Of a DNA stretch of 64,000 nt, positions 18,495-29,303 are shown piece by piece. The DNA lies in the NCBI GenBank assembly GCA_949825065.1, contig OX463862.1, forward strand, positions 20,565,071 to 20,629,070. The letters run 5' to 3'. The first letter of the stretch is position 1. Each line of letters begins with the position of its first letter. The position numbers and the translations under genes are program-made. The notes below the pieces were generated by a model, which did no database searches, was not told the DNA's origin, and saw nothing but the letters and a program-made list of their open reading frames with translations. The DNA comes from Odontocerum albicorne (Eukaryota > Arthropoda > Insecta > Trichoptera > Odontoceridae).

Positions 18495-19781
18495 CTAGGT
18501 CCTTACATATGAAATTGGTGTTTTGTTTGGGAGGAACATAAAGTTGATTTTTTTTTAATATAATATATTTATTTAATCAAAGTATGTACCATTGCTATCT
18601 ATGCACTTTTGCCATCTCATAGGTAGTTCATCGATCCCTTTACTAAAAAAACCATTCGGACGGGAATCAATAAAATCTTTGAAGTCGGTTTGGACTGCCC
18701 CATCGGAGTTGAATTTTTTCCCTTGCAAGAAGTTATCCAAATTTCGAAAAAAATAGTAATGTGTTGGGGCAAGGTCCGGAGAGTACGGTGGATGTCTTAG
18801 ACATTCCAATTGATGCTCTTCTAATTTGGTAGCCGTCTGTTGTGCAGTGTGTGGTCTAGCGTTATCATGAAGCAGCAGTGGCCTAGAGCGATTAACCAGC
18901 CTCGGTTGTTTAGCAGCTAGCTTTTCCATCATGGTTTGCAGTTGCTGACAATAGACATCTGCCGTAATCGTCTGGCCAGATTTAAGAAAGCTGTAGTGAA
19001 CGACACCAGCACTAGTCCACCAAACGCTCACAAGTAACTTTTTTGGAGTCAATTTTCGCTTGGGGCATGGTTTGGCTGGTTCGGCAGGGTTCAGCCATTG
19101 CGATGAGCGCTTCCGATTATCATACAGGATCCACTTTTCATCACAGGTAATGATTCGATTCAAAATCCCTTCATTATTGTGCCGGTTGAGTAATGCAACG
19201 CAGCAGTCAACGCGCGTTTGTTGATTTGCTTCACTCAATTCGTGAGGTACCCACCTTTCAAGCTTTTTCACCTTCCCAATTTGCTTCAAGTGGATTAAAA
19301 CAGTTTTATCACTAACACCGCAGCCTGCAGCTAACTCGGACGTGGTTTGCGATGGATCCGCTTCCACAATAGCCTTCAATTCTTCATTATCAACTTTGGT
19401 CTCCGGCCGTCCACGGGGCTTCTTCTGCAAGTCGAAATTTCCAGAACGAAAACGTTGGAACCAAAAACGCACTGTGTTTTCTTTTGCGGCACCGTCGCCA
19501 TACACATCATTAATCCTTCGAGCCGTTTCTGCAGCACTGGTGCCACGGTGGAACTCGTACTCGTAAATAACGCGATATTTCAAGTTTTCCATTTTGTAAA
19601 CTGAGTGACGCAAAGAAAAAAAACAATTGAGGAAAAAACAAATGAATTATAATTTTCGAAACACAAATACTTGAGTAAATAGCTGTATAAATTTTAATTT
19701 GGAATTCCTAACCAAAGAGAAGATATTTGAGATCAAAGTTGCCAGTACGGCAAAACGCCAATTTCATATGTAAGGACCTAA
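18495..19781 (-). mobile_element. complete cecropia-type mariner with TIRs and TA duplication
   Basis: Left end CTAGGTCCTTACATATGAAA, right end (reverse complement) TTAGGTCCTTACATATGAAA; they agree over about 31 bp with two differences. TA flanks both ends (18493-18494, 19782-19783). The length of 1287 bp is that of a full element. Confidence 0.94.
18573..19592 (-). CDS. cecropia-type mariner transposase, open frame but third Asp is His
   Basis: 339 codons from MENLKYRVIYEYEF (the frame stays open to 19613) with no stop. N-terminal HTH with SAAETARRINDVYGDGAA, linker RFRSGNFDLQKKPRGRPET, second HTH ending WVPHELSE, then the catalytic domain: first Asp in ITCDEKWILYDN, second in LLHDNARPHTA. 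At the third position, 34 residues further, the block reads YSPDLAPTHYYFF: His where Asp is expected. C-terminus WQKCIDSNGTYFD. The style closely follows the family that gave rise to the SETMAR transposase domain. DNA binding could persist; catalysis probably does not (inference). Confidence 0.93.
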   Translation of the reverse strand: MENLKYRVIYEYEFHRGTSAAETARRINDVYGDGAAKENTVRFWFQRFRSGNFDLQKKPRGRPETKVDNEELKAIVEADPSQTTSELAAGCGVSDKTVLIHLKQIGKVKKLERWVPHELSEANQQTRVDCCVALLNRHNNEGILNRIITCDEKWILYDNRKRSSQWLNPAEPAKPCPKRKLTPKKLLVSVWWTSAGVVHYSFLKSGQTITADVYCQQLQTMMEKLAAKQPRLVNRSRPLLLHDNARPHTAQQTATKLEEHQLECLRHPPYSPDLAPTHYYFFRNLDNFLQGKKFNSDGAVQTDFKDFIDSRPNGFFSKGIDELPMRWQKCIDSNGTYFD

Positions 19782-19783
19782 TA

Positions 19784-20097
19784 TTAGAAAATTGGTTCAA
19801 CAAGGCCATTCAGTGTGCGAGTGGCGATGCTCTTATCAGCCCAGTTTATGAATTCGGCCTCAGTTGTAGACCTCTACTATCAGTTCATTTAATCACTAAT
19901 CACTTATGTGAGTTTTAATGGCAAATTTTTTGGCTTCAATCTTGTCTCTACGCCCTGTTGCAATTTTTGCGGCCATCTGGATCAATCCGCAGAGTATATT
20001 CTGTAGTACTGCGATGAAAATCGAGTCAGTAATTACCGAAGGGAACTCCACTTAGCCTTACATAGGTTTATCTTCGGACCTATTGCCTAGTCCGATC
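19784..20097. other. unassigned intron sequence
   Basis: Moderate GC patches near 19830-20090, no ORF or repeat recognised. Confidence 0.4.
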
Positions 20098-20330
20098 TAG
20101 TGGCGTCAAAGGACAGTTTTGCTGTATTTGAAATTTTCTGTGAAAGTACCAGCAATTTGCTGGGCTGTTTGAACTCTAGGTCTTAAGCTACTTAATAGGA
20201 AAAAAAATTGCACTTCGAGTCTTTTCCCGTGATGTCTGACCATAAGTCCGTCATCGCTACTATTCTTTTCATTCAGGTGTGCCGCCACCAGAGAAGACAG
20301 TTCATTCTATATCACTATGTGACGTCGCGC
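20098..20330 (+). repeat. unclassified dispersed repeat (family Y)
   Basis: Blocks in order: GCGTCAAAGGA, TTTTCTGTGAAAGT, TTGCTGGGCTGT, ACTATTCTTTTCA and TATCACTATGTGAC. The same blocks occur on the opposite strand at 37680-37905. Confidence 0.7.
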
Positions 20331-20834
20331 TCGATTTAGTGTAGATCTCGCTGGATGGGAACTTATTTTGTCCCCCATAACAGCGAGGGTGGAGGTGGGA
20401 TCGAACTGAATCACTAATCAGTCTGCTTCCTTGTTTTCTTCTCATTTTTCTGTAGCCAAAATACTTATTGGAAGTAAGTTGGTCGATTGGTAAAAATTGA
20501 CCCAACTCTGCACACCTCTAAAAAGCATCAATCCCCCCCTTTCCATTAAAGGGCTCAAGTGCAGAAGAAAATCTGCCTTCCTAGATATTTCAGATGTGCA
20601 CCATCCTCATTAACGCTTAAGAGAGAATTGAAAAAATATATTACATTACTCAGAATATCGTTTAATTCTAATTTTTCTTCGATTCTCTTCTTTATCCTTC
20701 AACGAATTACTTTCTTCTAATTCTACCATTATTGATAGAGATTAGTTATTTGTTTGTTTTACTTAAATTTAATTGAATGTATGTTTTTTTTAGTAAAATC
20801 TCTCATGGATTAAACAGTTTAACATATCCAAGAT
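20331..20834. other. unassigned intron sequence
   Basis: No gene or element recognised. Confidence 0.4.
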
Positions 20835-20890
20835 GAGCTGGTTAGTAGGAAGAAATTGCTGGATATCAATAAGTCTGCCATATGTACTAT
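20835..20890 (+). repeat. SINE family 1, 3' fragment
   Basis: GGTTAGTAGGAAGAAATTGC, ATCAATAAGTCTGCCATATG and TACTATGTACACG follow the conserved 3' domain. Confidence 0.5.
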
Positions 20891-20916
20891 GTACACGAAA
20901 TATTTAAATTAAAATC

Positions 20917-20919
<3 letters not shown>

Positions 20920-20972
<53 letters not shown>

Positions 20973-20977
20973 ATATA
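20920..20977. repeat. (AT)n microsatellite at gap edge
   Basis: Uninterrupted TA repeats run into the assembly gap, which probably explains why assembly stopped here. Confidence 0.95.
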
Positions 20978-21177
20978 NNNNNNNNNNNNNNNNNNNNNNN
21001 NNNNNNNNNNNNNNNNNNNNNNNNNNNNNNNNNNNNNNNNNNNNNNNNNNNNNNNNNNNNNNNNNNNNNNNNNNNNNNNNNNNNNNNNNNNNNNNNNNNN
21101 NNNNNNNNNNNNNNNNNNNNNNNNNNNNNNNNNNNNNNNNNNNNNNNNNNNNNNNNNNNNNNNNNNNNNNNNNNNNN
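20978..21177. other. assembly gap, 200 N
   Basis: Exactly 200 unknown bases. The round size suggests an estimated or default gap, so real length and content are unknown. ORFs crossing it are artefacts. Confidence 0.98.
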
Positions 21178-21726
21178 AATACGCACACCGTACCCTGTTA
21201 GGCTAGTCTGCGGTAAATGGAAAGGGTGTAGGAAAATCTACAATTATTTTCATGTCTTCAGCTCTATTTGTCAATGGAATGAATTATAAAATTTTTAAAT
21301 GTTTTAATGAAACAAATTTGGATTGGTTGCGTAGTTTTTATATTTTTTAATTGTAATACTGCCCTGTATCATGGGGTTTAAATTGTAATACTGCCCCCTT
21401 TGTCATGGATTTATTTATACAGTGTAATGTCTATTTCTAACATTCATATTTTTTACAAATATAAACTTAAGCTTTTTTAATTCCATAGAGGTGAAAATAT
21501 TACGAGCAATTATTTTAATTTTATTTCTCATCAACGGAACAATGTACCTTACAAAATTATTTTTAAGTAGTTTGCGCTTCATTTACAATATTTACAAAAT
21601 AATAATAATAAGCTTATAACAATTCAACAAAACCAAATAAAAAAACATTGACACCACTCGAACATTTAAAATAATACTAAGTAAGTACTCGAGTCAAAAT
21701 TATTATAAAATTTTTAACAATATTCA
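21178..21726. other. unassigned intron sequence
   Basis: AT-rich, with ATTGTAATACTGCCC repeated twice near 21350 and 21388; no gene. Confidence 0.4.
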
Positions 21727-22185
21727 CAGTTGATTACACGATACGGGGTCATCTCTAGTCAGCTGCTCGCACCTTACCATACCAATTTGACATTATTGCG
21801 ATAAGAATAGTACAGTATAAATTCAATCTTTATTGTGATGAATAATGGCCGTGAACTCTTATATATGAAGAAGTAAACGCCAGTATCGAGTATGTACACT
21901 TCGTGGAATCTCATTCTATTCACATGGGCGACATCAGTGCACTTGAGTTGCCGCGTTTGTAGTTGGTATTATACAAATTCAATACTTCATCAACTCGGCA
22001 ATCAGCCTACATTGATAGCTCGACATACCATGGAAAAATATATCGACAATCACAGCAAATGGATTTCTCAAAAGATGAATTATATTTATAAGGGAGTTTT
22101 GGTGGTAATTAGGGGTACTTTGTTACAATAGAATATAGCCCTACGGCGAGTATGCACTGAACGAAATCTAATATTGAAAAAGCTG
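21727..22185 (+). repeat. unclassified dispersed repeat (family X), longer copy
   Basis: Starts ACAGTTGATTACACGATACG and ends TCTAATATTGAAAAAGCTG. It contains an internal segment (about 21820-21960) absent from the copy at 17088-17395. A third fragment is at 22925-23005. Confidence 0.75.
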
Positions 22186-22189
22186 AGCA

Positions 22190-22920
22190 ATTCATGACAA
22201 TTTAATTGAGAAGATTTAACGCAAGAAATAAATAATTTAATGTAAAAAAAAACCAATTCCATATTTGTTTCATAAAATAATAATGAAAATATCTAATTTG
22301 AAAAGTAATTAAATAAAATAATATATTTTTGATTTGCAATCATTCAAAATTGAATATTGGAACACCGTGGATTTAAATATTAATAAACAGGATTATTAAT
22401 TATATTAAATGATTAACGTTTTAATTGATTTATTAATTATTTGATAATTTTTATTTTAAATTTTACTTTAATTTAGTTAAACAGGCCCTGCAGTTAAAAA
22501 AATTAATTTTTCTCTTTGATTATACCACATTTTCTGATAAATAATAGTTTGCTGTTTATTTTTAAAACAATTGTATTGATTTTGAATAGAACATAGTACT
22601 ATATTTCTCCTTGTCAACTAGGAAAATTAATGAAAAGTTTGAAAGATAAACTGGCATTGTTTGGTCACCATTGGGAATTGAGCCCATTCTTTCCGATATA
22701 TATTGCAAAAGAGTTAAAAGCTGTTTTACTAAGATAGGAGATCCTATAATTTTTTTACTAGTAAAATATAGTGTCGATAGTTACTACTGAATACCTAAAA
22801 TTTAAACAGGTTATTTATCTTTGTGTTGGATTATTTTTATTATGTTTTAATAGTAAAAATTACTTGAAATTATTATTAAATGAAGCAGAGTAACCCGAAT
22901 GATATTGGACATCCGTGGCC
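22190..22920. other. unassigned AT-rich intron sequence
   Basis: Very AT-rich, no recognisable feature. Confidence 0.4.
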
Positions 22921-22924
22921 TGGT

Positions 22925-23005
22925 TATAAGATGTTTTGGTATTATACAAACTCAATACTTGATCAACTGGGCAATCAGCCTACATTAATAGCTCGACACA
23001 CTTTC
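22925..23005 (+). repeat. dispersed repeat family X, fragment
   Basis: GGTATTATACAAACTCAATA, CTTGATCAACTGGGCAATCA and GCCTACATTAATAGCTCGAC match the centre of 21727-22185. Confidence 0.75.
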
Positions 23006-23142
23006 AACCGGGAAATTCTGGGTTGATCGTGTTGGAATCCAGATTTTGTATAAAAATGCTCCTAATTTATAATGAAATACATAGGACAATTGTAAGTTAA
23101 CAAAAGACAGTTATAAGTTAAGGCCTCTTAAGTGAAATGAAA

Positions 23143-23215
23143 AAAAACCTCTTACCTTTGTCGTTGGCTGGAAGAGATTGCCATAAATACACCAGGTTGT
23201 ACAAAATATATATTT
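23143..23215 (+). repeat. SINE family 1, 3' fragment
   Basis: CGTTGGCTGGAAGAGATTGC followed by ACACCAGGTTGTACAAAATA. Confidence 0.6.
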
Positions 23216-24274
23216 TTATGACTTCACCAGTCTCTATAAAAGTTATTAAAATCAACAGAATGATTTAACACTTAAATGTGAAAAAAATCCTCACAGTGAA
23301 CTCAAAGTGGCAGGCCTGTTTCATTTTACAAAAGCATTGTCATGAAAAACAAAACAGGTCTGTCACTTAAATTTGACTTAATTATGTAGATTTTTCTACA
23401 ATATAAATACCAAATCAATCAATAGGTTGAAATCAATTTATGAGCTATAAAAGAATATGAATTCTGACAGTGAAACCAGTCCAAAACGACATTGAAACTG
23501 AAATAGCTAGGCACTTATATTTGAATTAGCCCCTGGCTGAAAAATTGGGTTAGTAAAAGACAAAAATTCAAGAAATCTACATTTCTTGTGGTCACGACAT
23601 GACAGAGCAGGGTTAGGAATGGCCAATCATTTTTCTCACATTCAAATTTTCCTCTCAATCTTAATTTTTTTATGTATCCTATACATATATTTTTAAATAA
23701 TTTATAAAAAATACGTTTTTATCAGAAATTGTGGTAAAATATTAATTAATAATAACCTTATTTTTTTTGTAAATACCTCATTTTTTTCTATGGTTTTGCT
23801 TCTGGGCATAGAGAGCTTCATAGAGATATTATAATTTATTATGTTGATTTATTTTAAAATATGGTTATTTACAGCATGGTATGAACAAATACTATATGAT
23901 AATAATACAGGAAACTTATTCCGTTTTTAATGGCAATGCTCTGCTGCATCCCTCTAGCAGCATGGAGTGGCAAAACATGTGTCTAATGCAAATTGACAAT
24001 ATTTTGGTTTTAACAAAGTTTTTTTACCATATTTCTACACACTTGTACAAAATTCTTTCATAACTTATCTTATGTAAGAATTAAAATTAATTTAAAATGT
24101 TAAGTGAATTTAAATTATTTCTTTTTCATAATATATTCAAAGAAAAGAATCACATTTTATAACTTGGGTTTTTGATAATATAAAATGGAAATGCAAAATA
24201 ATTCAACTAACATTAGAACTGGTTTCACTTCCAACAAACAATAATTGGACGAACTGAGTGAACTCAATTTATCC
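23216..24274. other. unassigned intron sequence
   Basis: AT-rich; small ORFs here (for example 23881-24063) have no supporting features. Confidence 0.4.
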
Positions 24275-24352
24275 TTCTCATTGGTTGGAAAAGATCACTA
24301 CAGGGCAATAAAACTGCCAGGTTGCATAGTATACAACAAAAATGTTATACGA
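24275..24352 (+). repeat. SINE family 1, 3' fragment
   Basis: CATTGGTTGGAAAAGATCAC, GGGCAATAAAACTGCCAGGT and TATACAACAAAAATGTTATA. Confidence 0.65.
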
Positions 24353-24442
24353 TACAATGTCGGAGAAGCGAATGTTGCGTTTTGATAAAAAGTTTTTAGA
24401 TCTTTTCTCTCTGGTTATCCGGCAATGAACAAAGGTGGATTG

Positions 24443-24515
24443 CGAGAGATTGTCACATGGCAATAAACCCCTTAAATTATACTGTATACAGCAAAAGTGT
24501 TATACAATCAGTTTA
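24443..24515 (+). repeat. SINE family 1, 3' fragment
   Basis: GCGAGAGATTGTCACATGGC, AATAAACCCCTTAAATTATA and CAGCAAAAGTGTTATACAAT. It lies 90 bp from the previous fragment in the same orientation. Confidence 0.65.
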
Positions 24516-24519
24516 TGTA

Positions 24520-25185
24520 TTTTTTCTCTTGTACCTTCTACGAACATTAAATACACTTTTCGCGCCGACCATGCCAATGACACTCCACGCCACATGACGT
24601 CTGTCATCGTTAGAACATTTTTGGATCTTATAAGTTTCCTGTATTAGTATATTCAAGTATTTGGAATGTATATACAATACTAAGCATGTCACACTCTAAC
24701 GTGCCTCCGCAAGACTAACACAACTCAATGTTTGTTTCTGGTGTGAAATAACTAACCTAATATTTCTGCAATAACACTGTACAAGCACTATCAGTTCTTT
24801 CTTAACTCGTATGACTATAAGATATTCAATAACATTAGAGCTGTTTACGATTCTTGATATTTTTTTATTGGATTTTTATCGTTCAAATTCAAACCTAACA
24901 GCGAAGAGATTCCAGCATAAAAATATGTTAAAATGATTCTTGCACTATAATTACTTGGTTTTGTAATAGAATATAAGTCCAGTAGCCAAATGTCATCCTT
25001 CAATAGGTTGTATTCTTCCCCCCTAGAATGAAGAAATGTCTTAACTTGGCTTATCGGGTCTCTGAATCAGATGTGTTGAAGGGCATCATTTGAATAAATA
25101 TATTAGAAGTTATTAATGTTCTAAATTAAATAAATGTAAAGAAAAACAATTAATGTACTAAATTAATTTGAATCAAAGTTTTTGT
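24520..25185. other. unassigned intron sequence
   Basis: No gene or known element seen. Confidence 0.4.
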
Positions 25186-25189
25186 GGAA

Positions 25190-26340
25190 CTCTATGATAT
25201 GACCGTGTGATAAGAGACAAGTTATTGAAAATATTGAATGAATATGGTGTTGAACGTAAACTAATATGTGTTATTGCGTCATTATACATCGAAAGTAGAA
25301 CACGTATTAGAGTGAATGTTATCTTGACTGAATGGTTTGATATTTAGAAAGGTATAAAGCAAGGGTGCGTTATGTCACCCTGGTTGTTTAATATTAGAAT
25401 GGATTCATTTGTGAAGGAACTCCAGAGGTCGATTGGTGGGACACAAATATAGAATGGGATTGTTAGTGGATTGCGAATGCAGATGACATGGCAGTATTGG
25501 CGGAGAGTGAAGGTGAATTGCAGAGTTTGATAAGTAAATTGTACGAGAGATGCGAAGAGAAAGATCTAAGAATGAATGTTGCAAACTCCAAAGTAATGGT
25601 GATAGAAAAGTGTGAATGAGGAAGTAAATGCGATATATAATATATTGGTGAAAATGAAAGATTGGAGCAAGTTGAAGAATTCTGCTATCTGGGTATATTT
25701 TCACAGATAATGGATGAATTAAAAGGGGTATCGAACGGCATGTGGCGGTAGGAAACAAAGTCAATGGGTCACTATAACATATATATATATACTCGAACCG
25801 GACAGTATCAAATCTGCCAAGATTTTGATGTATATGAGTAAAACGTGGACATGTTAAAATATCAAAAGTGCACTTAGAAGAATACATGAGGTGACAAAGT
25901 ATGACAAAATATGGAATGAAGTGGTTAGGGATGAATGTGAACTTAAGGCTGGTGTGTTAAGCAAGATGAAGTAGAGTGTGTTGAGGGAATTTGGAATGAA
26001 TGAATGAAGAAAGACTAACAAAACAGATATGGGAACTGTATGAGGTGTATGGATGTGGAAGACGTAAAATGTTTGTCGAAATATGTTAAAAGCACTCCTC
26101 TCTGCTTACGCGAGAAGTGAAATGGCGTGATGGTAGTGCAAATGTGTGAGGAAGACAAAGGAAAGTATGGTAAAATCAAAAGAATGATATTCTGAAAGAA
26201 GGAAACATAGGAAGTCGTCGAGCTTTTATGAGGAGGTGTATGGATGTGGAAAAGGCTAAGGATGTGTGTCAAGATAAGAAAGTATGGCACTGTCTTCAGC
26301 CTACCCTAACAGGTAGGTGGCGTGATGGTATGAATGTGTA
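25190..26340 (+). mobile_element. LINE family A, longest copy, with RT palm
   Basis: Plus strand, across several frame breaks: RDKLLKILNEYGVERKLICV, SRTRIRVN, LTEWFDI then KGIKQGCVMSPWLFNIRMDS, ADDMAVLAESEGELQSLISK, CEEKDLRMNVANSKVMVIEK, then the C-terminal CELKAGVLSKMK and ERLTKQIW-type blocks. The ADD catalytic box sits near 25477. The 3' end is GTAGGTGGCGTGATGGTATG. A second, partial 3' end is embedded near 26036-26131 and closely matches 27195-27280. This copy gives most of the family protein in the window; it is not functional. Confidence 0.85.
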
Positions 26341-26769
26341 TCATTAGATTTTAAATATGAACTGAAGCGAATACATGTTTCCGTTAACCATTCATCTAAA
26401 TCGTTCTTGTACATATTTTTATTACCTATTTATGAATCTTGGGGTGTCCCATGGCAAATTAATGTCTAGGTTTGCCTTTTAGCAAACAGCGCCTTATGGT
26501 TCGCCTTTCCATTAAAATAATGTTAATTTTAAATATTATGTTTTTGTTTAGCATGGGTTGAAGATCATTTATAATATGTTACAATAGGGAAAGTATTGTA
26601 AAAGAAATCATGATTTCTAAAATAATAAAACTTTTAAACAGTGTTAAGTAATGCGCTACGAATAGCGGATATTGTTCTAAGAGTAGCTATAAAATAGCGC
26701 CATTACAACTTTATACTAAGCTACTTGAGTAGCATGCTACTTAAGATTAAAATGAAGCTATAAATGGGA
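26341..26769. other. unassigned intron sequence
   Basis: Contains a TAGCATGCTACTT-rich patch near 26640-26755 that may be a hAT-type MITE; otherwise nothing. Confidence 0.35.
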
Positions 26770-27300
26770 CACTAAAATGTTTACTCGAACCGGACATTAT
26801 GAAAATCTACAACAGTATTTTGGTAACAACTTTGATATATTGGCGTGAAACCTGGACATGAAAAAATACCGAAAAGAGCCGAATATATGCTGTAGAAATG
26901 CATTCACTTAGAAGAATACATAGGGTGACAATGTATGATAGAATACGGAATGAAGTAAGTAGGGATGAATGTGAACTTAAGGCTGATGTTTTGAAGAAGA
27001 GCACTCTGAGATGGTTTGGGCACGTGGAATGAATGAAAGAAGAAAGACCAACAAAACAAATATACAGTGCAAATGTGGGTGGAAGGCATGGTAGAGGATG
27101 ACCAAGAAAAGTATGGTTGGATCAAGTTAATACTATTAAGAAGAAAATGTGAGAAGTAAGAAAAATCGTAGGAACTGTATGACAAAGGTGTATGGATGTG
27201 GAAGATGTAAAATGTTTGTCGAAATATGTTAAAAGCACTCTCCTCTCTGCTTACGCGAGAAGTGAAATGGCGTGATGGTATGTATGTATGTGTGTATAAA
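26770..27300 (+). mobile_element. LINE family A 3' fragment with (TATG)n tail
   Basis: Plus strand: HSLRRIHRVTMYDRIRNEVS, RDECELKADVLKKSTLR-like, RWFGHVE, PTKQIYSANVGGRHGRG and RCMDVEDVKCLSKYVK. The end is GGCGTGATGGTATGTATGTA. Confidence 0.82.
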
Positions 27301-27649
27301 TCAATTGCCAAATCTTTATTTATTCATTCTTTTCTGTACATGGTACATCTGGTGAATACAGCATTTTGTTCCAACCAACCAGCTAATCTTGGATACGTAA
27401 ATTTAAGTAAAAAATGACTGATTTCTAAACAATAATTGTAGGATTAGAGAAAAGGAATTGGTTCGAGGATAAAGAACAGAAACTAAAGAAAATTAAGATT
27501 TAAGGATATTTTGAGGGATGTCATATTTCTTCAGCTCGCTTTTAATTGTGAATCAGGATGGTGCACATCCGATAAATCTTGGAAGTTTGTATACCAGTTT
27601 TCAAGTATAATAATTCATGGGATAGTCAATACATTTTGATGTACAGAAA

Positions 27650-27935
27650 AGCTGTTTGTTAGTAACAGATGTACAGAAAAGTTGAATTTAGAAAGGAATC
27701 GAGAGATGGTTTGGAAACAAATATAATGAGTTGTAAAGGATTTACAAAACAAGTATACATGTCTGAAATGAATTTAAAATGATGAAGAGGTAGATAAGTA
27801 AAGAATGATGGAGATATCTTATGAGCGGATGAGGTGAGAGCTGTGTATTTGGATAAAATGGCCTGGAGGTCTGCCCTTTCTGTCTACCCCAAAAGGGGCA
27901 CAGCCTGATGAAGTGTATGTATGTTATAATTATTA
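27650..27935 (+). mobile_element. LINE 3' fragment, related family
   Basis: GATAAAATGGCCTGGAGGTC then TGCCCTTTCTGTCTACCCC and GAAGTGTATGTATGTT, ending in TATG repeats. The reading LDKMAWRSALSVYP resembles a second fragment at 44480-44605. Confidence 0.55.
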
Positions 27936-27966
27936 TCAATGCTGATTTGTTCCTTAAGTATATATA

Positions 27967-29240
27967 ATAGGTAAAGCGGAAAGTAATGACAATTTTCATT
28001 AGGCGTCACGTTGAAACTAGTTTGCCACCAGTTACCGTTGGGTTAATACGTCGTGGTTGGTATCGTTTTGAAGCTCTATTAATATCCTTTCTGTTTCGAT
28101 GTTTTTTTTTGGTTTTGGTCCAAAGTACAAAACTGCAAAAGCCAGAGATTGAAGAGACAAATTTGCGGTATTTTATGCTGTTTTTATTCGATAAAGGATT
28201 GAAGTCAAAATAAGCTACCCAGACCATCTGCGATATTTATAGAGACATCTTGAATCCTCGGAAGTGCCAAAGATGGTTTCAAAAAATTGAAAGTTGTGAA
28301 AGGGAATCGAAGGACAAACCAAAAATAGGAAGACCTCTTAAAATCGATGATGACACTTTAAATTCATTAGTGAGGTCCGATCCGCGTAAAACCATCAAGG
28401 AATTGTCACAAGATATCGGTTGTCCATGAACAACAGTGAAGAACTATTTGAAAAGGCTCGGAAAACAAAATAGACAAGGAAATTGGGAGCCGCACGAACT
28501 TTCTTCAATGGCCATGGAACAACGAATAACAATCTGTTCATCTTCACTCTTCAGATATGAAACTGATCCATTTCTTAGAAAATTTATTACTGGGGATGAG
28601 AAGTGGGTCCTTTACACCAATCCGAGGAGAAAAAAAAACAAAAAACATTGGTTTTCGACAAATCAGGTAGCTGTGTCTACCCCTCAGCCGATATTGACTC
28701 TTGGATATTTTGGAAGTTGGATATTTTGGAAGTTATTCATTATAAATTACTAAAATCTGGTCAGACTGTTACAGCAGATGTGTATTGTGCCCAAATCGAA
28801 AGATTAAAGGCAGAACTGCTTAAAAAATGATCAGTTTTAGTAAAGAATCAGAGAAGAATTCTACAACATGATAATGTAAGACCACACGCAGCAAGGATTA
28901 CGCAGGACAAAATAAGAGAGCTAGATTTAGAAGTTCTGCAGCATCCACCATATTCACCTGATATTGCACCTTTGGATTACCGTCTTTTAAGGTCGATGGA
29001 ACATTCCCTTCGAGACAAAAAATCTACGAATTTCGAACTAGTCCAAAATCATTTGGAGTCATATTTTACCGAAAAACCGCCAGAATTATACGAATAAGGT
29101 ATTAAAAAACTGCCTATTCTGTGGAGGAAGATCATCGGTAACAACGGTAATTATTTAACGGAATAATATTGTACAGTTTTTGTTTAAATCCATTTTTTGT
29201 CGCATCAAAAAAAATTGTCATTACTTTCCGCTTTACCTAA
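27967..29240 (+). mobile_element. mariner element, full length, degenerate gene
   Basis: Left end ATAGGTAAAGCGGAAAGTAA, right end (reverse complement) TTAGGTAAAGCGGAAAGTAA, agreeing over about 28 bp, with TA on both sides (27965-27966, 29241-29242). 1274 bp. TIRs are better preserved than the gene. Confidence 0.9.
28045..29166 (+). pseudogene. mariner transposase pseudogene
   Basis: Plus strand: LRYFMLFLFDKGLKSK, stop, then RKCQRWFQKIESCE, KPKIGRPLKIDDDTLNSLVR, a stop after DIGCP, NWEPHELSSM, then FITGDEKWVLYTNPRRK with the first catalytic Asp. Next is a frameshift, VIHYKLLKSGQTVTADVYC, a stop, ILQHDNVRPHAA (second Asp), LQHPPYSPDIAPLDYRLL (third Asp) and a stop before GIKKLPILW. A perfect 16-bp tandem duplication (TTGGATATTTTGGAAG at 28701-28732) accounts for one frameshift. 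The WxPHEL linker has Glu for the usual Val. Confidence 0.88.
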
Positions 29241-29303
29241 TATTTTATTTATTTAAATTATTAGTATACGAGTATATAATGTTTATACGTAATACATATT
29301 ATA

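Noticed and set aside
20882..21289. ORFs spanning the run of N
   Set aside because: They cross an assembly gap and an AT microsatellite.
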